A stretch of DNA of 64,000 nucleotides. It comes from Malurus cyaneus samueli. Lineage: Eukaryota > Chordata > Aves > Passeriformes > Maluridae. The notes under the pieces are model-generated. The model made no database searches, had not been told where the DNA came from, and was given only the letters and a program-made list of their open reading frames with translations. The first letter of the stretch is position 1, and each line of letters begins with the position of its first letter. A program made the translations under genes and the position numbers. The stretch is from contig CM019227.1 of the NCBI GenBank assembly GCA_009741485.1, forward strand, positions 12,315,647 to 12,379,646. The letters are read 5' to 3'. Below, in pieces: positions 24,601 through 52,130 of this stretch.

Positions 24601-27600
24601 TAGATTCAGAGGCCTTCATGTTAAATTCAATATTTTTAGCACCCACACCACCATCTAGAATTAAACTGCAGCCGTTCCTTAGCATCTGAGAAAGAAAGGA
24701 ATGATAGATCACTGTGATTCTCCTGTCCTTGTACAGAATCGAACAATCATTTACCAATAGACTGAACTGCTTCCAAAAGCAGAAATCACACAGCTCCATC
24801 TTGTGGAAGATGAGATTTTTTGTATAACGTCAGCTCAGTTCAACTTCTGTCTTTGGTAATGATTTAGCCTTAGATGTTTTTACTTGCAAGTTCTACTTAC
24901 TGCAGGCATTTCCTTTTGTGTGTACTTTACACAATTTCACCAAGAGCAGGAAGAATCTGCTCAGTGTTTTTATTTATATTCTCCTGTTTCATTTAATTTA
25001 CCCATAGCATTCTCCCAAAAAGGTCATCACTTCAATGATTCACATTTGTACCAAGTGGTGCAGAATCAACAGGATCAGTTTAATTTTCTTTCTATCCACT
25101 TTCTTAGTCTTGTAAGAGGTTGAACACCTTGCAGAAGTGTCCTCGGTGAACACATCACACGAAAGTACTAAACATATTTGATTTTCAGCCTAGTGGTACT
25201 TCTTAATAGGAAGCATTTTCCATACAGTTTAGATGACATGAAAATGCAGAGCAGCCTTGTCTCATTCGTGTACAGAATCCTGATCTGTGATGTTTCCATA
25301 ATCTAAAGCTATTAAAGTAACCCAAGTCTGAACTACTTTTAGGTCAAATGAGCAAGGCAACTTTCCACAACACTACTAAAGATGTCTTCTTGGGTTCTGG
25401 AGACAACTGTGGGATTGGTCCTTATTTCCTTGTTAAAGAATCTTTGTTCTTCTGAGAGTTTTGAAATGGATCAGACATCACAAATCAGCATGTCACCATA
25501 TGCACTCCACATAACCTCTGTGCCACACTACCATGTCAACTTGAATGTTTGTGTTGACCACATATTTTACTTAGGGAGAGCATATTAAGCCACATGTATC
25601 AACAGAGGTGTACAAAGTGAAATCCACCAAGATAGAAGTTCCTTGGGCTTTAGTATGGAACTCATTGTAAAAGCTTCACGGCACATTTGGATGTTTCAAA
25701 CAATATATGGTGTTTGAAAAAGGTATTTCTCATAGGCTGCAGTCTAATGTAATACTTTTCTATCAGATTATCCCAGCCCACACTCACTGAAGTTTTCAGA
25801 AAAAGCAGCAATAATGTGACTCATGGGACTACTCACAGATGACTCTGGGAACCTATTTCCCATTAATTTCAACTGAAATGCGTGAGTGGTCAAAAATGAC
25901 CGCAAACATTCCCTCAGGTCTTTTAATTTAATTAAAAGTATAAATGAACCTTAGTATTTTCATCTTTTTAATTAGTTTTAAATTAATTTTCAGTGTGAGA
26001 GCAGAAATCCTAAGAGAAAAAGTAAGGAGTTGCTCTTAGAAACTTCTGTAAAAACTAGCTGCTTATTAAATACTGTTTTGGACTACAATAGTCTGAGGCT
26101 GTCTGAATTAATACATACAGGCAAAAAAAAAAAATATAGAGAGAAATCTCCTAAAAACCATCCAAATTATGTGTTTTTAACTAGCATTCTGGGGACTAAG
26201 GGGGAAAAAAACCCCCCAAAAACAGAATAGCATCTTGATTGTTTCCCTACAAAGGATATTCCATTGCCCTATTCAGATGATTCACCACCACTTCACTCCC
26301 CTGAATTTATCTTCCATACTGAGAAACATTATGGCATTCCTCCCTCCTGGTAGAAGTCAAAATAGCAACTTTGTAGATATGACTGACAAGAAAAACACCT
26401 CATCTCTGCTGCTAACCTTTTCTCTTGTATGAAATTTCAGGAACAGTATCGACTTGATTTCTTTTTACTAAGTCTTGAAGTGATCTTTGTTTCTCTGAAA
26501 AGTATTAGTATTACTCTGAAACACTAAAAACCAAAATCCGCAGAAAGGATGAAGACAAAAGACCAAAGGAAAAGACCTTCCAAGGTATATACCCCACTCC
26601 ACTAACAGCTGTCAATCCTGACAAGGAACAGCTACCTCTGAACGTGGGTGGATTCAAGAGTTCATCTTTATCCAATCAGTTTTGGGCTGTATTTCAGAAT
26701 CTGCCAAGAAGGTTGGCAATTAGTGCCAATCACAGCAAGTTTCTGTGATATGGGCACCTACTCAAGAGATGCTGGACTTACACTATCAAACTACTTTGCA
26801 TCTGTATCTAATGACCCTCTGTATGACTTTGCAACCTGTAGTTACTACCAGGATTAGCCATGTAGATATTCCTCCATCACAAAAAGCCTACGTTGTGCAG
26901 TTTAAGATGGAAGTTCTCTTAGATTTTCTAAAAAGTGTCAAGAGACTACTACTAGAAAGACCAAGTAATTTGTCCAATAAGGCTACAATTATTTCATTCT
27001 CCCAAAGCAGAGGATTATAAAAAATTGTGCTAATTAGCATAAATATTGAGAAAGTATTAAAGCATTATTACAAGACAAACCAAACAACAAAAGAGTTGCT
27101 GACTGCTATAACTGCTACAATTAATACTTTATAGTGATACAGTGTGTTGCCTATGTTGCCTAGAAACTACATAATTATACACATTTAATCAGCCTTAACC
27201 TATGTATTTTCATTACTTTGATGCATACTATTAAAATTCAAATATTATCAAAACATGGTATTAGAAATAATTAAGTATTTCCCATCTCATATTGAAAAAA
27301 ACGTATGATTAAATGCTATCTATGAGGCAGGTCATTCTAGTTAAAAAATTACAAAGGACAGTACAAACATCTGAATCTGCTTGTTTCCCAGTCATCTATT
27401 TATCTATTCCTTTTCTAATCCATGTGTATTTTGAATAAGGCACTTAAAGTGTAATCCAAATTTCCCTGGTAATCTAAATGGGAGATTTGGCTGTAGGACA
27501 AATCAAACACCAGCCTTAGAGCCGAGAGAAATGAAAAAATGAAATGACCGTAAGACTTTGCAGGTAACCAGTTTTAATGTAAAGGCCCTTGTTTTATTAT

Positions 27601-30245
27601 GCATGAATAGGAGTATGATTCTTTGGATTCTAAAGTACTTTAATCAATGTTCAAGGGTTTTTAAGAACCTCATTATGTATCTCTTTTACAGGATTATGAA
27701 GATTTGTAAATGGAATCATGTAGTAAAGCTTCAAAGCCTAAAAAGTTAGATCAAGATATATTTTCTAAAACTCTTCAAAATATTTCAAAATCAGAAGTGC
27801 TGCCCAATATATATTACCACAAAGTGTCAGCCATCTCTTTGAATTTTAGCAACTTTTTTTACATATTTATATCTATATTACTGTTCTCCTTCCTCACAGA
27901 TTTCCTGTGATGATGATGTCTGCACCATTTTATCTAAAAGTGAGTAAGAAGAATTTCATTCAAATAAAAGTAAAATAAAGCTACAAAATTAAAGCTCCGT
28001 ATACGAAAGACAGAGTTGATCAATCTAACTTAATTTACTAAGCAACTGTGTGCAAGGATTAATAAATAAACTTAGATTATGGTTGAGCACCTCTATGGCA
28101 GTTTTGTAACTATCTGTTCTGTGGAGTTATTTGCTCATTAGAGGGACAAACAAAATTAAAATGCAATAATAAATAGGATAGGTCTGCAAAGACAAAATGG
28201 TATTTTAGCAGTAACATTGCTTGAAAAAAAGGATGTAAAGGGACTCAGGACAGAGTGGAGCTCTCTGACCATGAGTGACACTACTGGGGGCTCTCTAGGA
28301 AGGCAAGAACCAGCATTAAGCACATGGCCTGACAGCATAGGAAGGGCACATTGTAACAGGACACAGCCCAAAGAGCTTTAACAAAGGGGTGCAGTGAAAT
28401 CCAGAAAAAAAAAAAAATCAGTTCAAACTTCCCTGGAGATTTTTGAATTTTATCCATGTGTAAGGGGTGTCTGTCCCAGCACCTCTTACCTGTCACAACC
28501 CCTGGAGATGGACTGGCCTCTGTCTCTCACCCCATAGGCACTATATCCTGAGAGGAGCCCTGCCAAGCATTGTTTCCAGAAATAAAATATGTTTTGTACA
28601 GGGTGGAGGGGCTTGAGGTCTGTGAAAAACCTCCAGAAGGGAGACAGTGGTTGATAACAGCACAAAGAAAAAACAGAAGGCAGATTTGGTACACCAAGAG
28701 TGTGTCAAAGGAGGCATAGCAGAAGAAATAATACCCATAATGAGTTATTAATGCTACTGAAATTGTACCATTCATTTGTTAAAATGAATATGCTTGACTG
28801 TAGATTTTCTTGTCAGTCTATATATTTTGATTTTATGCACCACACAGCTCAGCAGTAAATTACTGCAATTAACTTCGATTCCTTAGGATCCACAGCAGCA
28901 GCATTTCCACATCTCATGACTGAGTCTAGAATTCAACTCTAAATTCTTGCCTAAAGTGCCTGTGCAAAGTTAGTGGTTACTTTGAAAAGTGCTGACAAAC
29001 TTCAGTAGAAATTCTACACAGATCTATTTCTCATAAGAAAAAGCTTTATAAAAAAAATCCAAAGAAAATTTACTATATCCGTCACAGTAAAGTTTGAAAA
29101 AGAGCTGAACAGCTTGAGTTAATTCCTTAACAAACACCTTATGCATTCAGTCACTATTTCTGGATTCCAAAGACAGACATTTCAATGAGAATCTTCACTT
29201 ACAGATAAGATGTTTTTCATGCTGTTCCTTGTAAATTTTAGTAGCACATCCCTTGTGAAAGTAGCACCGTTCCATCTGTGCAGCTCTAGAGAGTCAGACA
29301 CTTTATCTCATAACAAATCTGCGTAGCTCGCTGTTTTTTGGCTGTATGAGTACAAAAGAGTTTGACACAAAACAAATTACAAATAATCATATACAAGATG
29401 TAACTCTCTAGAAGAAAGTTAAAGCCCTACTTTGGTGAGGAGAAACCACAAACTAAGTATCAATAGAGATTACACAGCGAAAGATCTGCCAGGAAATAGC
29501 AAGTAATAGAACAACTCATCCTCTGAATCAAACTTGACAAAGTGTAAAAAGAGTCAATGCAGACATTTATTTCTGATTAAGAACTCCAATAGTATCCATG
29601 TATGACACATGCACTTCTGCTCTTGTTTTCATAACTTCCCAGTGAGCTACTGGGCAATTCCCTGTGCTGAATTAATTTAATTTCCAAAAGAAGTGAGAGT
29701 TTTTGATTTGGGAAAGTGGTGTGGAACAATTAATTGCTGCTGTATCACTAGACTATAATTCAGAAAATGACACATAGATAGCAGACATGATAGAGAATTT
29801 TGTCATAACATGGAAATCCTTTCAAGGGGTCATGATCAAAAGGGTAAAAGGCAGCACAGAACTGGACCAAATCTACTTGTCAGTATTTGCTTTATCTACC
29901 ACAGCAGACTCCAGAGATCACAAAGAGCATCTGATCCTCTTTTGGCAGCGTACAAACAAAAAGGGATTTCACAAGCTGTGACACCACTTGCTCCATTTGA
30001 CTCCACTCTGAAGAAGAGCTAGGAAAATGAGGCATGTCCACACAACTCAACCCCTCACAGCTCAAACTGTGACCTATCTGTATGAAGCCAATGTCCTGTG
30101 AACTGAAATGGCTGTGGTACACTTACATATTCCATTAGGCTACAAATGTGGGGAGACAATGAAGGTACTTTCTTAATTGCTAAATTATTCACTAAGTTTT
30201 GACAAATCCATGGCTAAGATAGCTGGACCCTTTCCCAAAAGCAGT

Positions 30246-30309
30246 CAACAAAACCCCTTTGCACCTCTCCAATAAAGTTACCTTGTACCATTCACCTGGT
30301 AAACAGATC
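30246..30309 (+). repeat. 64-bp direct repeat, copy A
   Basis: This matches 30789-30852 at 61 of 64 positions with no indel. Both copies contain CTCCAATAAAGTTACCTTG and end in GGTAAACAGATC. The repeat family is unknown. Confidence 0.9.
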
Positions 30310-30788
30310 CTTGGAAAAAATGGTAATAATGAGAAAGCAGTCCCATGCATATTCAGATAGTTGTAATTGCTATGGAAACCATCTCTAGTCATAGTCTTTT
30401 GCTTCAGAGCATCACAGGCAAATCATAATAAACTGACAACAAAACAAAGTGCAATACTGTCTAAGACTTCAAGGTTCAAAATTCAGGAGAAAATTAAACC
30501 ACTGCATAGGAAAAGCTTTCATGTTCTCCCATCTCCCAGGTTCCTTTTGCGGCATATTTATATGGATGAGCACTTTGGTATTGATTTCTGCCTGGGCTTC
30601 CCAAATTTATGCTTAAGTAGCCTTTAGGGCTGACAGAATCACTCTTTTTGATGTTACAAAAATAAAAGTATACTGTTTCTTTAACCTACAGGTAATCCTA
30701 ATTTTACTGCTAGAAATTTTGGGAAACCTGAAAACATGTAACTCCATTCAAGCAATGCCATTTTTTGGCTTCTCTAAAATCCTTCACT

Positions 30789-30852
30789 CAACAAATCCCC
30801 CTTGCACCTCTCCAATAAAGTTACCTTGCACCATTCACCTGGTAAACAGATC
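30789..30852 (+). repeat. 64-bp direct repeat, copy B
   Basis: Second copy of the 64-bp block at 30246-30309, offset by 543 bp in the same orientation, with three substitutions. Confidence 0.9.
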
Positions 30853-33774
30853 ATCAAAGTTATCAAACTAATGTATTAAAAAAAGGCAAGAAAAATCACA
30901 CTTCTAATAGCCCTCAGGACATTATGTTGTCACCAGTATCATTTTCATTTTGGGTCAGAAAACACAAAATCTTCAACTAAAATTGAAAAAGAAGATCTGC
31001 ATTACCACTGCTATACAATAACTCTATACTGGTCACAGTGTGCAAATGTTTACACGCTGAAATATTCTTCACTGCACCATCAACTGTTTCTGCTTTTGTT
31101 AACAACAAAGTAGGTAATTTGTAAAATTACTTCTATTGAATGAACAGCTAAATATTGCTGAGTGAACATGCCCATGTCCTTTAGAAATACCTGATAGACT
31201 TGAACACAAGTAATGTATAAAAACACTTAATCTATCTGTCATTTCTATATATTGCTACAAAAAAGAAACCTCACTGCATTTCATGAATTTTTCATCGAGA
31301 AATTATTAAGTCGGATATTTACACAGTTGCCACATATATTATTTATATAAGATGCAGAAATGGAGAGGAAAAATCAAAATTAAGTTTGTTCAGGATACTG
31401 AAGTACAAACTATATGTATGTATCTTAAAGTTTTAAAACCAGCTTTGTAATTGTGGACCAAAAAACCCTGTGGAAATCATTAACAGCCGCTGAAGTTTAA
31501 TTCAGCGTTTACTTAAGACAAATCACATAGAACACATTTGCTGTTAATTGTTTGGCAATTACACCTAAGGGGGAAACAAAGGGGAAGGAGTTGGTAATTC
31601 CAGTGTCTCCTGGTCTGCGCAGAGCCAGTGCAGGATGAGAACTCACCTTTCCCTTACTAATGTTCCCCATCCATCAGACCACAGCCCAAATCAGTTCTTT
31701 TATTGGAGTTCATTTTTAACCCAGCAAAAACATGTCATATTTAATTTTTACAATAGCCTCATTGAAAAAGAATAATTGGATTTTCTTTTACAGGGGTAAT
31801 ATTTTTTAACTTATAAAGAATGTCCTGTATGTAGGCTGCTGGAGAAAAATCTATTTCAGCCAATTACAGATGAAAGAAAGTGCCCTCCTCAGAACCACAT
31901 ATTCTAAGAATATGAATAAATGTGGCTAAAACACAGCTTGTAATAAATTTCCAGATTATGGAACACATTTTTTTCGATTTCCAACATATATTTAAACATA
32001 CAGACAAATATCAGTACTTCTAAGTCCAAGCAACAAGCCAAATGTAAGACACAACAAAAAAATTCAGAGCTGGCATTCCCACCACATTTTCACAGCTGAA
32101 AAGACAGAGTTTTAGTCAAACACAGAAGTTTTATGTAAGTTATTTACATATTGTTTTTATTCTCAGAGGGAGTCCTCTTCAGCTCTTTACATGATCAGTA
32201 ATAAAAGTTTATTAATATGACACAAAAGAACTGTTACTGTCGTCAGACAAGACTGTTGTCATTACACAAATGGGCAGATTAATGACTTAGTCATGATTTT
32301 TGCATATTCCCCTTTCACAGTAATGACCAATAACTTGTAAAATCTAAAATTTAAAAACAAATTAGCTGTCAAAAGCATATCATAAAGACTAATATTAATA
32401 TTGCTGATCCAAATAACAAGGCGTGAGCCAAATACTAATCCCCTCTTCAGGGATTTGTTCTATTGCACTTACCAGGCAATTTACATGACTTTCATTTAGT
32501 GCTAAAATGAAATGTTAATATGAAATGGTCTTCAAAGGTAAGAAATGACAGCCCTCTGCTGGCTAATAAATGTGTACCCACAAGAAGGACACCTCAGAAC
32601 AGCTTTACATTAATATTACATTTAGCCAAAGTAAAATGTATAGAAGTAAATATAGTACAAAATAAAATTATAATACAGAGATGCCTGAAATATTTTATCT
32701 GGGCCATTAAGAAATATTCTTTCTACTTCCTGTAGGAAATAGTAGGGCAAGGAAATTGCTGGTTCCTAAATTATATGGACTCTTCTACAGAATACTGAAA
32801 TTCCTCAAAGAAGAAACCTTATTGGGCTTCAGTTTTCCATATAGGATTCAAAAATTGTAATAAATATTAATGGCAATCATTGTGTTACCATGTAAGGCTT
32901 TGTTTTGTACAATTAAATGACGTGCAGGCCACAAAAAAGAAATGTTTTCAAAAAAACAATACTGATTTTCTGACATTTGTATGGTCTAAAAAAACTTTTA
33001 AATGTAAACATCACAGAGCTTCTTAGCAGCCATATATATAAAAATGAGAACCAAAGAACAGTGTTTGGTACAACAGTTAGCAATATGATCCAACTTGCAA
33101 AGAAAAAGTTGGTTATAATCAGCATAAAATTTCATAAATATGAAATGTGTATGAGAAAAACCAAGAATAGTCCCTATATTTTATTAATTTTTGCCTGTTT
33201 TTAAAGAGTTGCTTTCTACTTTTCCCTGAGGACCTGTACTGCATTTTAAAATATAAAGATATACAATAAATGTAAATAATTTACATATTTCCTACATTAA
33301 TTTAAAATGTTTCATAGCATAATTCTGACTGTGTGGTAAATTTACAAAGAATGCTTTGTAAAGTGGATCTTCATTAACGCTGCTGACTTGAACAAGTGTG
33401 CAGTAAAAGAACACGTTGGCAGCTGTACCCTTAATTTTCCCTTAGAAAAACACCAAAACCCAAAGGAACCCCCACCGCAGCTGCCCACATGTGACAGTGT
33501 GGAACAAAGAACTGAAAGTGTTTATTTGAATATATCTGAGCAGTGACTCAATGCCCTGATGACGACATTTTACCGAAAGGGGACGATATTAACAGAGATA
33601 ACAGCAATCAACACCCAGCGTGAACAGAAGCGATCGGAACATTCCCCACAGGTCCCCAGGATGGAAGGAGTGAGCTGCGTGCTGCCCCTCTGCCCAACAG
33701 CCCTGCACAAAAAGCACTGTCAGCCGTGTTTACTTTCCACAGGAAGATTTTGACCCAGCTGAACCGGGGCACCC

Positions 33775-33884
33775 GGGGGCTCTGAGCAACCTGGGCTAGA
33801 GGGAGGCGTCCCTGCCAGGGCAGGGCGTGGGACAGGGAGATGGGACGGTCCCCTCCATCCCAGACCCTTCTGTGATTCCATGAC
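33775..33884 (+). mobile_element. CR1 LINE 3'-end fragment, plus strand
   Basis: The text GAGCAACCTGGGCTAGAGGG, then the GGGACAGGGAGATGGGACGG block, then TCTGTGATTCCATGA follow the order of the avian CR1 3' terminus, which ends in imperfect ATTCTATG octamers. It is heavily truncated and has no coding capacity. Confidence 0.75.
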
Positions 33885-34109
33885 GCTCAGCTGAACTGCA
33901 GGGGAGCTGTGAGGGATGTCCTTCACTTCCAGCTGTTTCTGAAGGCAAATCTGGGGAGTCCCTCACGCCTCTGGGCACAAAGCAGCCTTTTCTGCCCTGA
34001 CCGGGGCGGGGATCAAAGAAACAGCGAGATGCTGTTGCCTTGTGTGAGGAGTGCTCAGGAGAGTTTGGGTTCGGTGCTTAATAAATGCGAGCACTCAGTA
34101 AAAAATAAT

Positions 34110-34360
34110 GGAATCACAGAATATGCTGAGTAGGAAGAGCCCACAAGAATCATCGATCCAACTCCTGGCCCTGCATGGGACACTCGAAGAATCCTACCCC
34201 GTGCCTCAGAGTGTCAAACACCTCTTGAGCTCTGTCAGCCTTGGGGCCCTGACCATTCCCTGAGGAACCAGTGCCCACCCTTGGGGTGGATGAAGAACCT
34301 TTTCCTAATGTCTAACCCAAACCTACCATGAGAGAACTTCAGGCCATTCCCTCGGGTCAT
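34110..34360 (-). mobile_element. CR1 LINE 3'-end fragment, minus strand, upstream of the ERCC4 promoter
   Basis: Read left to right it gives the complement of a CR1 tail: GAATCACAGAAT, then the block containing CATCGATCCAACTCCTGGCC, the GTGCCCACCCTTGGGGTGG block, and finally CTTCAGGCCATTCCCTCGGG. The element therefore lies on the minus strand with its 3' end at the left. It stops about 300 bp before the ERCC4 start codon. Confidence 0.88.
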
Positions 34361-34635
34361 ATTAAACACAAAATAATTGAAGAAGAACGGCTACTTCACA
34401 TTAGCATTCGGCACACACGGCCCTCAGGGGAGAAGCGGAGGTTCAGCTGGCCGCAGCAGGAGCCCCGGTGTGGGGTCCGGTCCCCGCCCGCGGTGGTTCT
34501 CCAGGCCGGGGATGGACATTGTCCTGAGGGCCCCTCCTGTCCCCACACCCCGGGACGCTTCGCGCCGCGGGCGGGAAACGGCCCGGGCTGGAGGACCGCG
34601 CGCGCGGGCACGGCAGGGGGCGCTGTGGGGGCGCG

Positions 34636-34647
34636 TGCGCATGCGCG
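34636..34647. promoter_or_regulatory. NRF1 consensus site in the ERCC4 promoter
   Basis: TGCGCATGCGCG matches the palindromic NRF1 motif (YGCGCAYGCGCR) exactly and lies 21 bp before the ERCC4 ATG. NRF1 commonly drives TATA-less CpG-island genes. Actual use here is inferred. Confidence 0.65.
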
Positions 34648-34658
34648 TGCGCGGGTGA
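34641..34658 (+). other. Short upstream ORF (5 codons) before ERCC4
   Basis: ATG at 34641 is in frame with ERCC4 but meets TGA at 34656-34658, nine bases before the main start codon. That TGA also proves that ERCC4 cannot be extended upstream in this sequence. The uORF matters only if transcription begins upstream of 34641. Confidence 0.5.
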
Positions 34659-34667
34659 TGTGCCGCG

Positions 34668-48366
<13,699 letters not shown>

Positions 48367-48441
48367 CTCATGAGAGTGTTCAACACAGAACACAGATAAG
48401 CTCTTCTGGCACAGTACTTCGGCAAATACATGAAATATTTT

Positions 48442-48447
48442 AATAAA
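48442..48447 (+). promoter_or_regulatory. Candidate ERCC4 polyadenylation signal (proximal)
   Basis: AATAAA 76 bp after the stop codon, in TTTAATAAATGC. A second AATAAA follows at 48619-48624. Confidence 0.45.
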
Positions 48448-48618
48448 TGCCCCTCTAAGATAACCAGCTGTTTCTTCCTAATGCTGTTCGATCAGTTTTA
48501 ACATGTGAGTTAATTATTACTGAAGGCAAGTTTCAAGAGGAAAAAATATTTTTAATAGAGAAATGTGATTTTTATTCTTTTTAAAGCACTTTAGCCAATT
48601 CTATGATACATTGAATTA

Positions 48619-48624
48619 AATAAA
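48619..48624 (+). promoter_or_regulatory. Candidate ERCC4 polyadenylation signal (second)
   Basis: AATAAA in ATTAAATAAATGAAG, about 250 bp after the stop codon, followed by TTTTTCACC. Confidence 0.4.
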
Positions 48625-51600
48625 TGAAGTTTTTCACCAAGACCATAAGAATTAAGTGCTAAGACTAACTGATAAAGGTGTTTCCTTGTGAAAGTTATGA
48701 TGTCTTGTTCAAGCTAAAAATGTGCTGTGTTTTGATTGGTCTGTGTGACCTGCTGCATGATACAACACTGCTTTTGCCATGTTTAATGTCTCACTCTCTG
48801 GGAACTGACAGTTTTCAATTGACAGTGATGGAGCTATTTGAAACACATTGTGGTCTTTGCTCAGTTTGTTAGGAGAATATACTCAGACTGAATCCTGAAT
48901 TTTAGAACATGCCCTAAGCCTTTGACACAGTAAAATACGTTCTTATGCTGTGCTCTACATTATGCTTGCTTACCTTACTAGCAGTTATACTTTTTGCCAT
49001 TCCAAAGCCAGTACAGCTCTGACTTGCTAAATATTGCAAAGTACTTTCCTTTGGTCTGACTGGGTAGAGATTCTGTGGTGCCACAGTGCAACTTAATTTT
49101 CAGTGTGCCTTACTTATACTTTTATAAGAGGCTTTGTTTTTTACTCAGTTTTGATAGCTCATTCACATCTTTCACTGGAAAGTGAAAAACCTGGGTATAC
49201 TGTTGGCACTGTTCCTTTATACCAAAGAGTATTTCCTCTTGTAGAGTGCAGTACTTTTCTAAGTAAAGTTTTTCAAAAGTGTTGAAAGTTCTTCCAATAT
49301 TGGCTTCTTTTGTGTCCTATTGCACTTGCATTTTTACGTCTCGGATCTACTGTCTGTCAGTAAGCTCAGTAAAGCCATTGTCACCTAGAAGATAATACTT
49401 TTAACATTTTGTGTAGCATAAAAGAGGGAAAAATTATTCTTGTTTTGGTAGTTTGTGAATGTGTGCATTGTTAAATTATGTATTCTACACTGAACTTTGA
49501 TACAACTGTGTAACAAACTGCCATTGCCAAAAGGGTTGGTCTGGTGTCATTCCATGCTAATGTATTTACATTTGCTATTTACAAAACCTTTATCTATGAC
49601 TTGCACATGTATTTATATGATTCTAATGGGAACAACAGATCAATAATATCTCCTTCATGAAAGGAGCAAATATTTTTTGTGTTCAGGTTCAGTAAAAACT
49701 GTACTGTGCACTTTCAGGTTTAATGTTTATAGTGCATTTTAAGTGTGAATTATGAATTGTTAACTTTATTCTATGGCTGAGCTGTGACAAATTTCCAAGG
49801 GAACATTTTTCTGCAGATGCTCATTTCAGTATTAAGTACACCCATAATAAGGTTAAAATTTGTTAATTATCTTGGTTTTCATTTGGCTCTATTGATACCA
49901 GAACTTATTCTTATTTTTAGTGTGTGGTTTATAATCCAGATCTTAGGGTTTCTATTGCCCTAGATTCTAATTTATTTAATATGAATTCTTTCCATGAGAC
50001 TTTTGATTATTCAAACTAATGTTGTCAGATATGCTCAGGCTTGAGAATGCCTGTGAAATGGTGCTAAGAGGACTGAAAATCAGATCATACCTGTCCTGAG
50101 TGCATGGCCTGTGGAGCCTGATTCAGAAAGGGGAAGCTGACCAGCCCTTGAGAACAAGGGTGCTCCATGACCTGTGGGTTTGGGGTTTTTCACATACTGC
50201 CTCAGCTCTGTCAGTGAGGTTTGGGGTTTTTGCATTGATATGTATGGGATGAAAATGAAGGGTATAATAAGAGTTGTAACTTTGTGTTGTATGCTAGATC
50301 AAAGTTACATAATGCATTAAATAATTATTTGCTATAAATATTTATGAAATTGCATTTTGCTTACGTGTGTGGAATTTTTCTAAAGCTTTTTCCTTTCTCC
50401 ATACAGGATTTGCCTTTTCCTCTAAACAGCCACAAGTAACATTGTTGTATGTTATCATTGCTCCTATGCTTTGGCATTTCACACTCTTAGATTTGGTTTT
50501 CTGTTAGAGCTGTGTCCTCCTGGGGCAGTAGATATGGATTGTGCTCCCGGTTGGAAGAGGTCCTGAGTCCAGAAACCACTTAGCCCTGAAATAACCCATC
50601 CAAAGGCTCTGCCTGAATGCAGTCACAACACAAGGTTGGGTGAACTGGATGAAACTCCTGGCCTTGGGGTGTTGTAGCTCTCTTTAATCAACACTCATGG
50701 AATTTGTACATCTTGTCATTGCTTGATGTTTTTAATTCATGGGTTTTTTTTATTTAAAAAAGCAAACACAACCCCCCTGCCTTCATTTTGGGAGTGTCTC
50801 AGCTTCCTTTTCTCCAAATCAAGAGTACATTTTCCCAATTGCCTCAATAGATGAAGCCCCACTGTGTGGGGTTCACATGCTATAAAGAATAAGTTGGCAA
50901 GTTGCTGAGTTTTGCAGCTTCTCTTGGGTTTTGATCACATGAGGCTTCTTCCAGAATAACCACACAACCTCTTAGGAGCAAATGCAGCTTATATTAGCAA
51001 ATATATTTAGCACAGGATAGATTAAGCTGTAGTCCCTGTGTTTAAGTTACCTGGATACTATTCCTGCTTGGGATACTTGCAGTTTCAAGCTCCAGCTGCA
51101 GAAGGAGGCTTTTGCTAACAGCATTGTCACTGTGCAGTCTCTAACCAAAGCAAACTTCATCTGCAAAATTACTTCTTCTGTCTGAACATGTAAAGCAGCA
51201 GCTGGATTGATTGCTTTCAAAACTTGAATGTAAGCCAGTTGTCCAGAAGTCCACACAGTTTATAAAATATGTAGCTATGCTGTTAAAAACGGTGACTCTT
51301 GGAAAGTGGACAAGTTTAAGTGTGAGGATTGTTGTGATTGTGACTTCTCATTTGCAGAGTGACAGTACAACCACAAATAACTTAATTCTTAAGTTATTTG
51401 TTTCTAAAGCTTTCCTTAGTCAAGATTCCGATTTTGACTGTAGAATAGAATACAAAAGCAAACATCTGCCAAAAGAGATTTATTAAATCAATACATTATT
51501 TATATGCCAAACAGCATAAAGAAGTGTAACTGAGGGTCATTAAAGAAACTTGTTTTGTTTACAGCATTTCAGGCTCCATGAGCTGGGTTTACAATCCGTT

Positions 51601-52130
51601 TCTAAGGAGCATTTTAGGATAAAGTTCTTAGCCTTTACTCAAAGATAACCTAAATTAAATTAATATTCAGTTGATCTGTTTTCTAAAATATGTGATTTTA
51701 AGAAATGCAAGTCGGGTCAAAAACCAGAAAGTTCAGAAACCATTGCTCCAGCATTTTATAATACTTTGTCATTATAACTTATTTCATATGTTCATGTAAT
51801 AGCAAAAACTTTGGACATTTGCAGAATCAAACTAAGAATAAACCTTTTTATGTGCTTCATATGAAGTCTTTAATATCTGCTTAACTATTAGTTGCTTCCT
51901 TGCCCTGAAAATACACTTATCAGCAGTATATGCACTTTCTTAAGTTGGATGTTTTATAAGGTCGTACTAGGAAATATTCAAGTGTTTTAAAATTTCAGTG
52001 CCATTTTTTATTTTGAGTACAAAATGTTAGGTGCTCATCTCTCAGACTTTTCAATACAAATAGACTGGCTGTTTTTTCACTTGAGCTTTGATCTCTATTT
52101 TGACAGCTTCTCCTCAATAAATTAAAAGGA

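Larger units (their letters stand above)
18633..33774. other. Long gene-poor AT-rich stretch upstream of ERCC4
   Basis: About 15 kb without any exon I can support. The longest open frames (for example 20081-20506 on the minus strand and 20838-21212 on the plus strand) resemble no known protein and have no splice context. A somewhat GC-rich patch lies at 23740-23880, and the last ~300 bases become GC-richer. Short features inside (a 64-bp duplication, an AP-1/C/EBP-like cluster, a 19-bp palindrome at 25920-25938) are noted separately. By vertebrate synteny this would be distal intergenic sequence next to ERCC4; regulatory elements are possible but cannot be shown from one sequence. Confidence 0.5.
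34361..34667 (+). promoter_or_regulatory. ERCC4: ERCC4 CpG-island promoter and 5' UTR
   Basis: GC and CpG content rise sharply from about 34430 and continue through exon 1 to about 35025. No TATA box is visible, which suits a housekeeping repair gene. The dense GCGC/TGCG run just before the start codon includes an NRF1-type site. The transcription start cannot be fixed from sequence alone. Confidence 0.8.
48367..52130 (+). other. ERCC4 3' UTR and immediate 3' flank (end not defined)
   Basis: AT-rich sequence without open frames of interest. AATAAA hexamers at 48442 and 48619 could end a short UTR; later ones, such as 52116, would allow a long UTR of ~3.75 kb, comparable to the human transcript. 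Sequence alone cannot choose between them. Confidence 0.5.

Noticed and set aside
24398..24799. 133-codon open frame on the minus strand
   Set aside because: Partly low-complexity lysine/glutamate from a T-rich tract; no family resemblance.
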